Assembly (NCBI GenBank): GCA_026984385.1
Contig: JALSSH010000307.1
Span: 1 to 11,837, forward strand
DNA length: 11,837 nucleotides
From: Ardenticatenia bacterium
GTDB taxonomy: Bacteria; Chloroflexota; Anaerolineae; Aggregatilineales; Aggregatilineaceae
Reading direction: 5' to 3'
Within the stretch, counting starts at the first letter, position 1. Each line of letters starts with the position of its first letter. Below, in pieces: positions 1-8,612 of this stretch. The translations under genes were made by a program, and so were the position numbers. The notes beneath the pieces are model-generated. The model worked only from the letters and a program-made list of their open reading frames with translations. It was not told where the DNA came from and searched no databases.

Positions 1-442
1 TCCAGCGAACGGGGTTGCGCGGCGGGCTGAAGGCTTTGTGGTAGCCGTGCGGCAGCTCTTGGGCCAACTTCAAGATCGGGTGGCGTTCAGGGAGCGTGCT
101 CGGCTCGGCAAAAACCAGCCGTGCCCACTTCGGCAGCTCTTGCAGCCCCTCGGCCAGCGTTTGGAGTTCGGCTTTGGCGCTTTTGCCCGCGCCTTTGCGC
201 CCCAACCAGCTCAACATGCCCTCCACGATCACCAAGCGCTTGTCGCTGAGGAAGGGCATGGCGCGCACCGCAGCAAGCACATCCCCCACCGAAGCGGTTT
301 TGCCGTCAAGCGTCACCGTGTTGAGATCGGCGGTGGTGGGGTCGCCCATCTGCTCGTGCATCTTTTGCACAGCGGCGCGCAAGCTAAACTCGTCGCTGCC
401 GTGCAAAACGTAGAAAGTTGGGGCGGGGCGTTGGCGGCTCAT
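1..442 (-). CDS. holA: DNA polymerase III subunit delta (partial, N-terminal 147 residues)
   Basis: Delta subunit of the clamp-loader complex, which opens the beta sliding clamp and helps place it on primed DNA in the cytoplasm. The reading frame starts at ATG 442-440 and runs off base 1, so only the N-terminal domain is present. Visible family hallmarks are the opening strand YVLHGSDEF (residues 11-19), the stretch VGDVLAAVRAMPFLSDKRLVIVE in pieces around residues 52-74 (the PFLSDKR segment is typical of HolA), and a later LVFAEPSTLPERHP strand. A Walker-A-like GRKGAGKS lies at residues 81-88, in a loop that varies between delta subunits; delta does not normally bind ATP. The gene begins 9 bases after the DUF6391-like stop, without a strong Shine-Dalgarno, so it is probably translated by coupling as the last visible gene of the operon. 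Identification is from motif recognition; the truncated end prevents a length check. Confidence 0.87.
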   Translation of the reverse strand, partial: MSRQRPAPTFYVLHGSDEFSLRAAVQKMHEQMGDPTTADLNTVTLDGKTASVGDVLAAVRAMPFLSDKRLVIVEGMLSWLGRKGAGKSAKAELQTLAEGLQELPKWARLVFAEPSTLPERHPILKLAQELPHGYHKAFSPPRNPVRW

Positions 443-451
443 GGTCGGCGG

Positions 452-1006
452 TTAGCTGGAGCGGGTGCGCACAAAATGCACGGTAAGGCGCTTGCCCTGG
501 ATAGGCAACGTCATTTCCGAACGTTGAATGTCCACAATCTCGGTGTCGCCCGGGTCGCCGCTGGTGGTGAAATATTGCTGCAAGATCAGCCCCAGCGGTT
601 GGGCCAACACCAACGCCAAGGTGGAAAGCAAAATCACGCTCGGCAAACGGGAAAGGCGGTCTTTGAGCGTGTTACGCATCCCCGCCGTCCCTGCCAAAGC
701 CGCCACGCCGGTCAGCAGCCCGGCAGTCGCCAAGCCGGTGCCGCAATTCGGATGGATCGCCAGGCTTTGTTCGCCGCCACGCAAACGGCGCAACGCCTCT
801 TGAGCGGCGGCTTCCACGTCTGCCGTCGGCACGTTGCCGTAAAGGTAAAAGCCGGTCATGGTGGAACGACCCGCCAGCGTCAAATTTTTGAGGCGGCGGC
901 TGAGCACGTGGATCGTGGCGTGTTCCAGCCCATGATTGCGCCGCACACGACGCACAAAAGGCAGGTCGAGAAAAGTTGTGAGCAAAAGTACGAGAAGTCG
1001 GATCAT
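452..1006 (-). CDS. Small membrane protein, DUF6391-like
   Basis: A 184-residue protein of unknown function. It starts with a hydrophobic stretch (residues 1-15), then a basic segment and the motif NHGLEHATIHVL (about 24-35), which I associate with the DUF6391 family of Chloroflexota and cyanobacteria. A second conserved-looking block follows, IHPNCGTGLA (about 84-93), leading into two hydrophobic segments (about 94-108 and 122-145) that are probably transmembrane. The C-terminus is soluble, polar and basic. His24, His28 and His33 together with Cys88 could form a metal site, but that is only a guess. Start ATG 1006-1004 is the first good start after the sortase stop, 27 bases upstream; no clear Shine-Dalgarno is seen, in keeping with operon translation. 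The DUF assignment is from memory of the motif and is uncertain; the frame itself is well supported by its operon position and protein character. Confidence 0.75.
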   Translation of the reverse strand: MIRLLVLLLTTFLDLPFVRRVRRNHGLEHATIHVLSRRLKNLTLAGRSTMTGFYLYGNVPTADVEAAAQEALRRLRGGEQSLAIHPNCGTGLATAGLLTGVAALAGTAGMRNTLKDRLSRLPSVILLSTLALVLAQPLGLILQQYFTTSGDPGDTEIVDIQRSEMTLPIQGKRLTVHFVRTRSS

Positions 1007-1033
1007 AGGTATCGGCTACGCTTCGCTTCAAAC

Positions 1034-1903
1034 TTACGGAATGGCGGCGGGCGGGATCACCGCGTCCAGCGGGCGAGCGATCACAACCAGCCGATGCGTG
1101 TTGGCGTAGTACGGCCAGCACGTTACGAGCGTAACACGTTCATCAGCCGTCGGCAATATCCAACGCGCGTTGTCTTGGCGTACTTGGGGCGGCTGATCTT
1201 GTTCGGCGAGCGTCATGGTTTGCACCACCACGTAATGATAGCGTCGCTCGCCTGCTTCCAACGTGATCAAATCGCCGGGCGCCAGCGCGTACAAATAGCG
1301 GAAAACCTCGCCGTACACGTTGTGATGCCCGTTGAGCACGATGTTACCGCCTTGGGCAGGCCGTGCGCTGCTGGTGTGCCAACCGGCGGCACGCTCGTTG
1401 GGCACGTCCCACTGACTGTAGCGCTGCTCGCCCAGCGTGACGGTGTGTTGGCCCACCGGCACAATCGGCGCGTCCAGCTCGATGCGCGGGATGAGGATGC
1501 GCTGCGGCGGCGGCAAGGTCGGCGACGGCGTGAAGCGCGGCGGCGTGGCGCTGGGCATTGGGGAAAGTGTTGGGGTGGCGCTGGGGAGCTGTGGCGTTCG
1601 GGCGGCAAGGGACAAGGGCAGAGTGGGCGTTTCCCTCTCGCTGACCGGCAGTAACGCGACGGCGACAACGTCGGTGGGCAACGGTGGCGGCGAAAGTGGC
1701 GTCCCCAGCACGGCGGGCGAAGGCGTGGGCGGCGGCGTGGCGAACCAGTCGGCGGGCAACACCTCGGCGGCGCGCTGCGGCCAAAGCACGCGCCAGGCAG
1801 TCAGCGCCACGCCCATCCCCACGCATAGCAAGCCGCCCACCAGTAGCGCCACACTGAGCCACAGCGCCGAACGTAAATGGGGTACGTGAGAATCCGGTTT
1901 CAT
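1034..1903 (-). CDS. Sortase family transpeptidase with Pro/Thr/Ser-rich linker
   Basis: Membrane-anchored cysteine transpeptidase of 289 residues, expected to act outside the membrane, cutting a sorting signal and joining proteins to a surface acceptor. There is a short cytoplasmic N-terminus, one membrane helix (about 12-36), then a long low-complexity linker (about 54-134) rich in Pro, Thr and Ser with a repeated PSATP. The catalytic domain (about 134-280) starts at RILIPRIELDAPIVPVG. The likely triad is His193 in NGHHNVYGEVF, Cys262 in TLVTCWPY and Arg271 in THRLVVIA. ATG 1903-1901 was chosen because it overlaps the HAD stop as ATGA, implying translational coupling; the longer frame back to 2017 would overlap the HAD gene by more than 110 bases and adds no recognisable sequence. 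No protein with an LPXTG-type tail is encoded here, so the substrate is unknown. The sortase class is not resolved. Confidence 0.9.
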   Translation of the reverse strand: MKPDSHVPHLRSALWLSVALLVGGLLCVGMGVALTAWRVLWPQRAAEVLPADWFATPPPTPSPAVLGTPLSPPPLPTDVVAVALLPVSERETPTLPLSLAARTPQLPSATPTLSPMPSATPPRFTPSPTLPPPQRILIPRIELDAPIVPVGQHTVTLGEQRYSQWDVPNERAAGWHTSSARPAQGGNIVLNGHHNVYGEVFRYLYALAPGDLITLEAGERRYHYVVVQTMTLAEQDQPPQVRQDNARWILPTADERVTLVTCWPYYANTHRLVVIARPLDAVIPPAAIP

Positions 1904-2616
1904 CGGTGGAAATTGTGATTGTCGTTCAAAATCGCGCGCAACACGCGCGCGGTATCTTCCAGCGTCGCAAAAACGTGTGTAGGGCGTTCGGCTTGCAAAG
2001 TCGGCACGTCGTACCAACCGGTGGCAACGGCCACCGTGCGCGCCCCGATGCTGGTTGCGCAGGCAATATCACGCGGCGTGTCGCCTACGATCACTACGCG
2101 CTGGGGCGGAAAGTCCACACCGGCATATTCCCGTGCGCGCTGCAAAGCCAGCGGCGGCAACATATCCCGCTCCCACCCTTCCGAGCCATACGCGCCGATC
2201 TTAAACAAACGTGGGTCATAGCCCGCCGCGCGCAACTTGATCGGGACGAGCGGTTGCATGTTGCCCGTCACCAAGCCGAGCAACACGTCCGCGCGCTCCG
2301 CGAGCGCCGCGACCAGTTGCGGCGCGCCGAGACAAGGACGCACGGGGAAGTCTGCGATAATCTCGGCCAAACGGCGCGCCACGACGTGCTGATAGAGGGG
2401 GATGCGCGCGGCGATGGTTTCCGACGAGACACCGACCGACCCCAGCGCTTCGCGCAAAATCTGCCAGTCTGTTTTGCCGCCAAAGTCCACCTCATCCAGC
2501 GCGCCGACCGTGCCGAAAACATCCTGGATCGCCAGCCGGGTTGCCGCGCGCCCGCAGCCGCCGGAATGAAGCAACGTGCCGTCAATGTCGAAAAGCACAA
2601 GATGCTGAACGGTCAC
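1900..2616 (-). CDS. HAD-family hydrolase, phosphoglycolate phosphatase-like
   Basis: Cytoplasmic haloacid-dehalogenase-superfamily phosphatase of 238 residues. Motif I is DIDGT (Asp10 nucleophile, Asp12 acid/base), motif II ends in LVTGN (Thr117), and motif IV is GDTPRD (Asp179, Asp183). A helical cap lies between motifs I and II (about residues 18-90), which fits the phosphoglycolate phosphatase/beta-phosphoglucomutase type. The usual motif III lysine is not obvious: the region reads GSEGWERDMLPPLAL, so the basic residue there may be arginine. Substrate cannot be told from sequence. The start is GTG 2616-2614, because AAGGAG at 2630-2625 lies 8 bases upstream; the GTG nine bases earlier (2625) overlaps that ribosome-binding site. 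It is the first gene of the minus-strand operon and overlaps the sortase start by four bases (ATGA). Confidence 0.88.
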   Translation of the reverse strand: MTVQHLVLFDIDGTLLHSGGCGRAATRLAIQDVFGTVGALDEVDFGGKTDWQILREALGSVGVSSETIAARIPLYQHVVARRLAEIIADFPVRPCLGAPQLVAALAERADVLLGLVTGNMQPLVPIKLRAAGYDPRLFKIGAYGSEGWERDMLPPLALQRAREYAGVDFPPQRVVIVGDTPRDIACATSIGARTVAVATGWYDVPTLQAERPTHVFATLEDTARVLRAILNDNHNFHR

Positions 2617-2624
2617 TCCGCACA

Positions 2625-2630
2625 CTCCTT
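2625..2630 (-). promoter_or_regulatory. Ribosome-binding site deciding the HAD start
   Basis: AAGGAG on the minus strand, 8 bases before GTG 2616-2614. Its last base is the first base of the competing upstream GTG (2625), which is therefore a poor start. Confidence 0.7.
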
Positions 2631-2680
2631 ATACTCGCCGCGCCCTTTGTATGCCGCACTGCAAAAGTGACACTCAATCC

Positions 2681-2689
2681 ACTATATCA
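2681..2689 (-). promoter_or_regulatory. Candidate extended -10 promoter of the HAD-sortase-holA operon
   Basis: The minus strand reads TGATATAGT, an extended -10 (TG, one base, TATAGT). No convincing -35 lies 16-18 bases upstream, which is tolerated by extended -10 promoters. The implied transcription start near 2674 gives a leader of about 58 bases to the chosen GTG at 2616. Confidence 0.4.
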
Positions 2690-2778
2690 CGACATTTCAC
2701 ACTACTAGGCCGCCTACGATCTCCCTAAACTCGGGGATTAGTGGTCAGCCGTGTGGCTTTATGCGAGCTTCTATCATA

Positions 2779-2799
2779 GCGTAGCTTCGCTGCGTTTTT
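2779..2799 (+). terminator. Weak terminator-like hairpin in the nifJ leader
   Basis: GCGTAGC (2779-2785), loop TTC and GCTGCGT (2789-2795) form a 7-pair stem including two G-U pairs, followed directly by TTTT (2796-2799). If transcription of nifJ starts upstream of it, the hairpin could act as an attenuator; if transcription starts downstream, it has no role. The stem is only moderately stable. Confidence 0.3.
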
Positions 2800-2896
2800 C
2801 AGTCCCTCGTTTCACAACGCTCGCAAGCAAAATGTCAAAGCGAGTCGGGCGACATCTGCCCTTGTGCAGGGTTGGAGGGTCGCTGTGGGAGGAAAC

Positions 2897-2901
2897 AGGA
2901 G
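2897..2901 (+). promoter_or_regulatory. Ribosome-binding site deciding the nifJ start
   Basis: AGGAG lies 6 bases before ATG 2908-2910. It rules out the in-frame ATG at 2872, which would add 12 residues unlike the family N-terminus. Confidence 0.8.
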
Positions 2902-2907
2902 AGAACA

Positions 2908-6498
<3,591 letters not shown>

Positions 6499-6538
6499 AC
6501 CGCCCCCTGCCACGCGCGTAAGAGCAAGCCAAAGACGC

Positions 6539-6580
6539 AGCGCCCCGTGCTCACAAGAACACGGGGCGCTTTTCGTTCTT
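6539..6580 (+). terminator. Rho-independent terminator of nifJ
   Basis: Perfect 11-pair stem, 6539-6549 with 6560-6570 (core GCGCCCCGTG / CACGGGGCGC), a 10-base loop, then TTTTCGTTCTTT. It sits in the convergent gap between nifJ and the response regulator. On the opposite strand the trailing sequence is only weakly T-rich, so termination there would be less efficient. Confidence 0.88.
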
Positions 6581-6610
6581 TCCGCAAGCCGCCCAAGACG
6601 GCGTTAGCGC

Positions 6611-6970
6611 TTAGTACGGGCGGTAATTGTTCAACAAGTCCATCAGCTCCGGCACGCTCACCGGCTTGACAAGGTATTGATCCGTGCCCAATTGACCGGA
6701 ACGCGCAACGTATTCCGGCGTGTCGTAAGCAGAAATAACAACCATCGGAGCATCCACACCGTGACGGCGCAAGATGTCGGCCATATCCAGCCCGTTAAGT
6801 TCGCCGGGCAAGTGTACATCAACCAGCAACAAATCCGCATCCCAGATCGTGTCGCTATCCAAGGCGGTTTCGGCATCGGCGAATGTAATCAGGGCGTCAC
6901 CGGTGGAATGGGTGACCCGTTCCAGGAGCATGATATTGGCCGGGTCGTCTTCAACATACACGATATTCAT
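6611..6970 (-). CDS. Single-domain response regulator (CheY-like receiver)
   Basis: A 119-residue stand-alone receiver domain that would be phosphorylated by a histidine kinase not encoded in this window. Acidic pocket Glu7, Asp8 and Asp9 (VEDD), phospho-acceptor Asp51 in LLLVDVHLPG, switch Ser80 in VVISAYD and conserved Lys102 in YLVKPVS are all present. There is no output domain; the protein stops right after the last receiver helix, so it must signal by protein contact or phosphotransfer. Start ATG 6970-6968 is preceded by GAGGTG (6981-6976) at 5-base spacing. It has its own promoter and converges on nifJ, so it is an orphan regulator as far as the window shows. Whether it acts in motility, phosphorelay or another pathway cannot be told. 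Confidence 0.93.
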   Translation of the reverse strand: MNIVYVEDDPANIMLLERVTHSTGDALITFADAETALDSDTIWDADLLLVDVHLPGELNGLDMADILRRHGVDAPMVVISAYDTPEYVARSGQLGTDQYLVKPVSVPELMDLLNNYRPY

Positions 6971-7023
6971 CGGAACACCTCAGGCTTTCCACTGTGCGGC
7001 AGGGCGTATCGCTATGATCTGTC

Positions 7024-7051
7024 ATTATACCGGAATCGGACGGGCTTCCAA
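7024..7051 (-). promoter_or_regulatory. Sigma-70-type promoter of the response regulator gene
   Basis: Minus strand -35 TTGGAA (7051-7046), 16-base spacer and a consensus -10 TATAAT (7029-7024). Expected transcription start near 7017, giving a leader of about 47 bases. The -35 overlaps one arm of an 8-base inverted repeat (7042-7049 with 7077-7084). Confidence 0.68.
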
Positions 7052-7084
7052 GAGCAAAGCGAGCCGAGTTTTTTCCGGAAGCCC
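7042..7084. repeat. Inverted repeat around the response regulator -35
   Basis: GGGCTTCC (7042-7049) and GGAAGCCC (7077-7084) are perfect complements separated by 27 bases. One arm covers the -35 of the response regulator promoter. It lacks a T tract on the minus strand, so it is not a typical terminator for the upstream alanine racemase gene. Confidence 0.4.
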
Positions 7085-7168
7085 CCAACCCAAGCGTATT
7101 TGTCCAAGCTGCGAGCCGCAGACTGCGGAAACTCCCCCTTACGGAGAACAAACGGCAGACGATCGTGC

Positions 7169-8308
7169 CTACTTCGCATCGTGCACATAAAAGCGCAGCG
7201 CACGCGGCAAAAGCGAGGTCGTCACCTCGTAGTTAATGGTTTCTGCCCAACGCGCCACCTCTTCCGCCGAAATGCACGCTTCTCCCTGACACCCCACCAA
7301 CACGACCTCATCTTCCAACGCCACTGCGCCCACCTCGGATATATCTACCACAAATTGATCCATGCACACCCGCCCCACAATCGGCGCGCGCTTGCCGTTG
7401 ATCAGCACCGCCCCGCGATTGGAAAGCAGCCGATGATAGCCGTCGCCATAGCCCGCCGGCACAAGCGCCACCGGCATTCGGCGCGGCGTGATGAAGGTGC
7501 GCCCGTAGCTAATGCTCGCGCCCTTAGGCAATGTGCGCACGCGCGCCACGTGGCTCTTGAGCGTCAGCGCAGGGCGGAGCGGTACTTTCGGCTCGACTTC
7601 GTCGGACGGGCGTAAGCCGTAAATAGCGATGCCGGTGCGCACGCCGTCTAAGTGCGTTTCCGGCAGATCCATCGTGGCGGCGCTGTTGGCGATGTGCAAA
7701 AAAGGCGGGCACAGCTCCGCCGCGCGTAATTGGGCCACCACGCGACGGAAAATGCCGAACTGTTGGCGCGTGTAGCTTTTGTCTGCCAAGTCGGCCACGG
7801 CAAAATGACTGTATAGCCCTTCCACACGCAACCCGGGCAATGCTGCAAGCTCTCGCATAAACGGCAATGCCTCGTCTGGCAAAAGGCCGAAGCGCCCCAT
7901 GCCCGTGTCGATCTTGACGTGCACGGTCAGCGGGCGTTCCCAGCGTTGGGCGAGCGCGGAAAGTCGTTCGGCGGTAGCACGCTCGGTGACGGTGAGCGTG
8001 AGATCGTGCGCGGCGGCCTCTTCCAACGCTTCGAGCAAGGTATAATTCATCACCAGGATCGGGGCGGTGAGGCCTGCCTCACGCAGCGCGATCCCTTCAT
8101 GGGCACGCGCCACAGCCAAGCGAGAAGCGCCACTTGCCAACGCGGTGCGGGCTATCTCTAGCGCGCCGTGCCCGTAGGCGTTGGCCTTGACGACGGCGAA
8201 AAGCTCTACACGCGGCCCGATGTGGGCCTTGAGCGCACGGATGTTGTGGGCCAGGGCGTCTAAGTTCACTTCGATATAGGTTGTTGGGCGAGCAAATGTA
8301 GAGGTCAT
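7169..8308 (-). CDS. alr: Alanine racemase
   Basis: PLP-dependent cytoplasmic enzyme interconverting L- and D-alanine, supplying D-alanine for peptidoglycan cross-links. The 379 residues fit the family. The N-terminal barrel carries the PLP lysine Lys41 in AVVKANAYGHG; HVKIDTGMGRFG (about 130-141), LYSHFA and LHIANSAA are standard family blocks. The second domain has the catalytic tyrosine Tyr268 in ISYGRTF and VCMDQFVVDI, typical of the opposing active-site loop. ATG 8308-8306 was chosen because AGGAAG lies 9 bases upstream and the protein then begins normally; the frame could extend to a TTG at 8344 but without a ribosome-binding site. It is divergent from the amino acid uptake operon. Presence of alr suggests a peptidoglycan-containing wall, in line with the sortase gene. 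Confidence 0.97.
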   Translation of the reverse strand: MTSTFARPTTYIEVNLDALAHNIRALKAHIGPRVELFAVVKANAYGHGALEIARTALASGASRLAVARAHEGIALREAGLTAPILVMNYTLLEALEEAAAHDLTLTVTERATAERLSALAQRWERPLTVHVKIDTGMGRFGLLPDEALPFMRELAALPGLRVEGLYSHFAVADLADKSYTRQQFGIFRRVVAQLRAAELCPPFLHIANSAATMDLPETHLDGVRTGIAIYGLRPSDEVEPKVPLRPALTLKSHVARVRTLPKGASISYGRTFITPRRMPVALVPAGYGDGYHRLLSNRGAVLINGKRAPIVGRVCMDQFVVDISEVGAVALEDEVVLVGCQGEACISAEEVARWAETINYEVTTSLLPRALRFYVHDAK

Positions 8309-8335
8309 AGGAGATCGCTTCCTACTTTCGGGGAA

Positions 8336-8341
8336 TTTATA
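8336..8341 (-). promoter_or_regulatory. Possible -10 of the alr promoter
   Basis: TATAAA on the minus strand, preceded by TTG. Spacing to ATG 8308 allows a short leader of about 20 bases. No good -35 is seen at 16-18 bases, so this is only a candidate. Confidence 0.3.
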
Positions 8342-8429
8342 CAAGAGCCAAAACGCTTTTTACGTTTACACTGTTAAAGAACAAAACGATGCGTTTGCCA
8401 TCAAAATCTCAAGATAGACGCGCCAAATG

Positions 8430-8459
8430 TTGTATTGAATGGAATTTTCCCCCTATAAT
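8430..8459 (+). promoter_or_regulatory. Candidate promoter of the liv-type operon
   Basis: Consensus -10 TATAAT at 8454-8459 with a weak -35 TTGTAT at 8430-8435 (18-base spacer). Transcription would start near 8466, leaving a leader of about 147 bases. The spacer includes the small inverted repeat GGAA-TT-TTCC (8441-8450). Confidence 0.5.
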
Positions 8460-8468
8460 AATATGGCT

Positions 8469-8481
8469 TCAAATTATTTGA
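8469..8481. promoter_or_regulatory. Palindromic candidate operator near the liv transcription start
   Basis: TCAAAT-T-ATTTGA, a perfect 6+1+6 inverted repeat 9 bases after the -10 element. A site here could bind a dimeric repressor; a short AT palindrome can also arise by chance. Confidence 0.35.
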
Positions 8482-8516
8482 GCAGTGCTGTTTAACACCC
8501 AAATCATAGGCGGCCC

Positions 8517-8586
8517 GTGTATTTCGGCAAGGAGGTGAAACACCGACCATACCGAACGCTTCAAGTCGCTTTATACATTTGAGAGC
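8517..8586 (+). promoter_or_regulatory. Structured leader upstream of the substrate-binding protein gene
   Basis: Three nested complementary pairs can form: GTGTAT (8517-8522) with ATACAT (8573-8578, one G-U); TTCGG (8523-8527) with CCGAA (8552-8556); GGTG (8534-8537) with CACC (8541-8544) closing an AAA loop. A competing helix GCTTCAA (8558-8564) with TTGAGAGC (8579-8586, one bulged A) would disrupt the outer pair. A perfect anti-16S match AAGGAGGTGA (8529-8538) lies inside but has no start codon at normal spacing. I do not recognise a known riboswitch class. Confidence 0.35.
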
Positions 8587-8612
8587 TTTGAGCCAATGGA
8601 GGCAGAGCAAAA

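Larger units (their letters stand above)
2617..2907. other. Divergent spacer between the HAD operon and nifJ
   Basis: About 290 bases without a supportable gene. The left half holds the leftward promoter candidate. The right half holds a hairpin followed by T residues (2779-2799), an inverted pair ATGTC/GACAT (2832-2836 and 2851-2855) and the nifJ ribosome-binding site. I could not assign a convincing rightward promoter: TATCAT at 2772-2777 could be a -10, but it has no matching -35. Confidence 0.5.
8309..8612. other. Intergenic region between alr and the liv operon
   Basis: About 300 bases, distinctly more AT-rich than the flanking genes in its left two thirds. It holds the alr promoter candidate, the liv promoter (8430-8459), a palindrome near the inferred start of transcription and the structured leader of the substrate-binding protein gene. 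I find no supportable protein gene here; short frames on either strand lack family-like sequence. Confidence 0.6.

Noticed and set aside
38..1654. Long plus-strand open frame of 538 codons opposite holA, the membrane protein and sortase
   Set aside because: It runs antisense across three recognisable genes, is rich in Arg, His and Gln as expected from a shadow of GC-rich coding DNA, and has no family motif or ribosome-binding site.
1904..2017. N-terminal extension of the sortase by 38 residues
   Set aside because: It would overlap the HAD gene heavily, contains Arg-rich shadow sequence, and the ATGA overlap gives a better start.
1014..2791. GCGTAGC-containing palindromic bits at about 1014-1026 and 2779-2791, considered as a dispersed repeat family
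   Set aside because: Only two short, differently arranged copies in the window; not enough to claim a repeat family.
7109..7130. Overlapping small hairpins CTGCG/CGCAG and CCGCA/TGCGG after alr, considered as a terminator or attenuator
   Set aside because: Stems of five pairs with no T tract on either strand and no gene directly downstream that they could plausibly control.
8401..8610. Minus-strand 69-codon frame in the liv leader
   Set aside because: No ribosome-binding site, no similarity to anything I know, and it lies opposite the promoter and leader.
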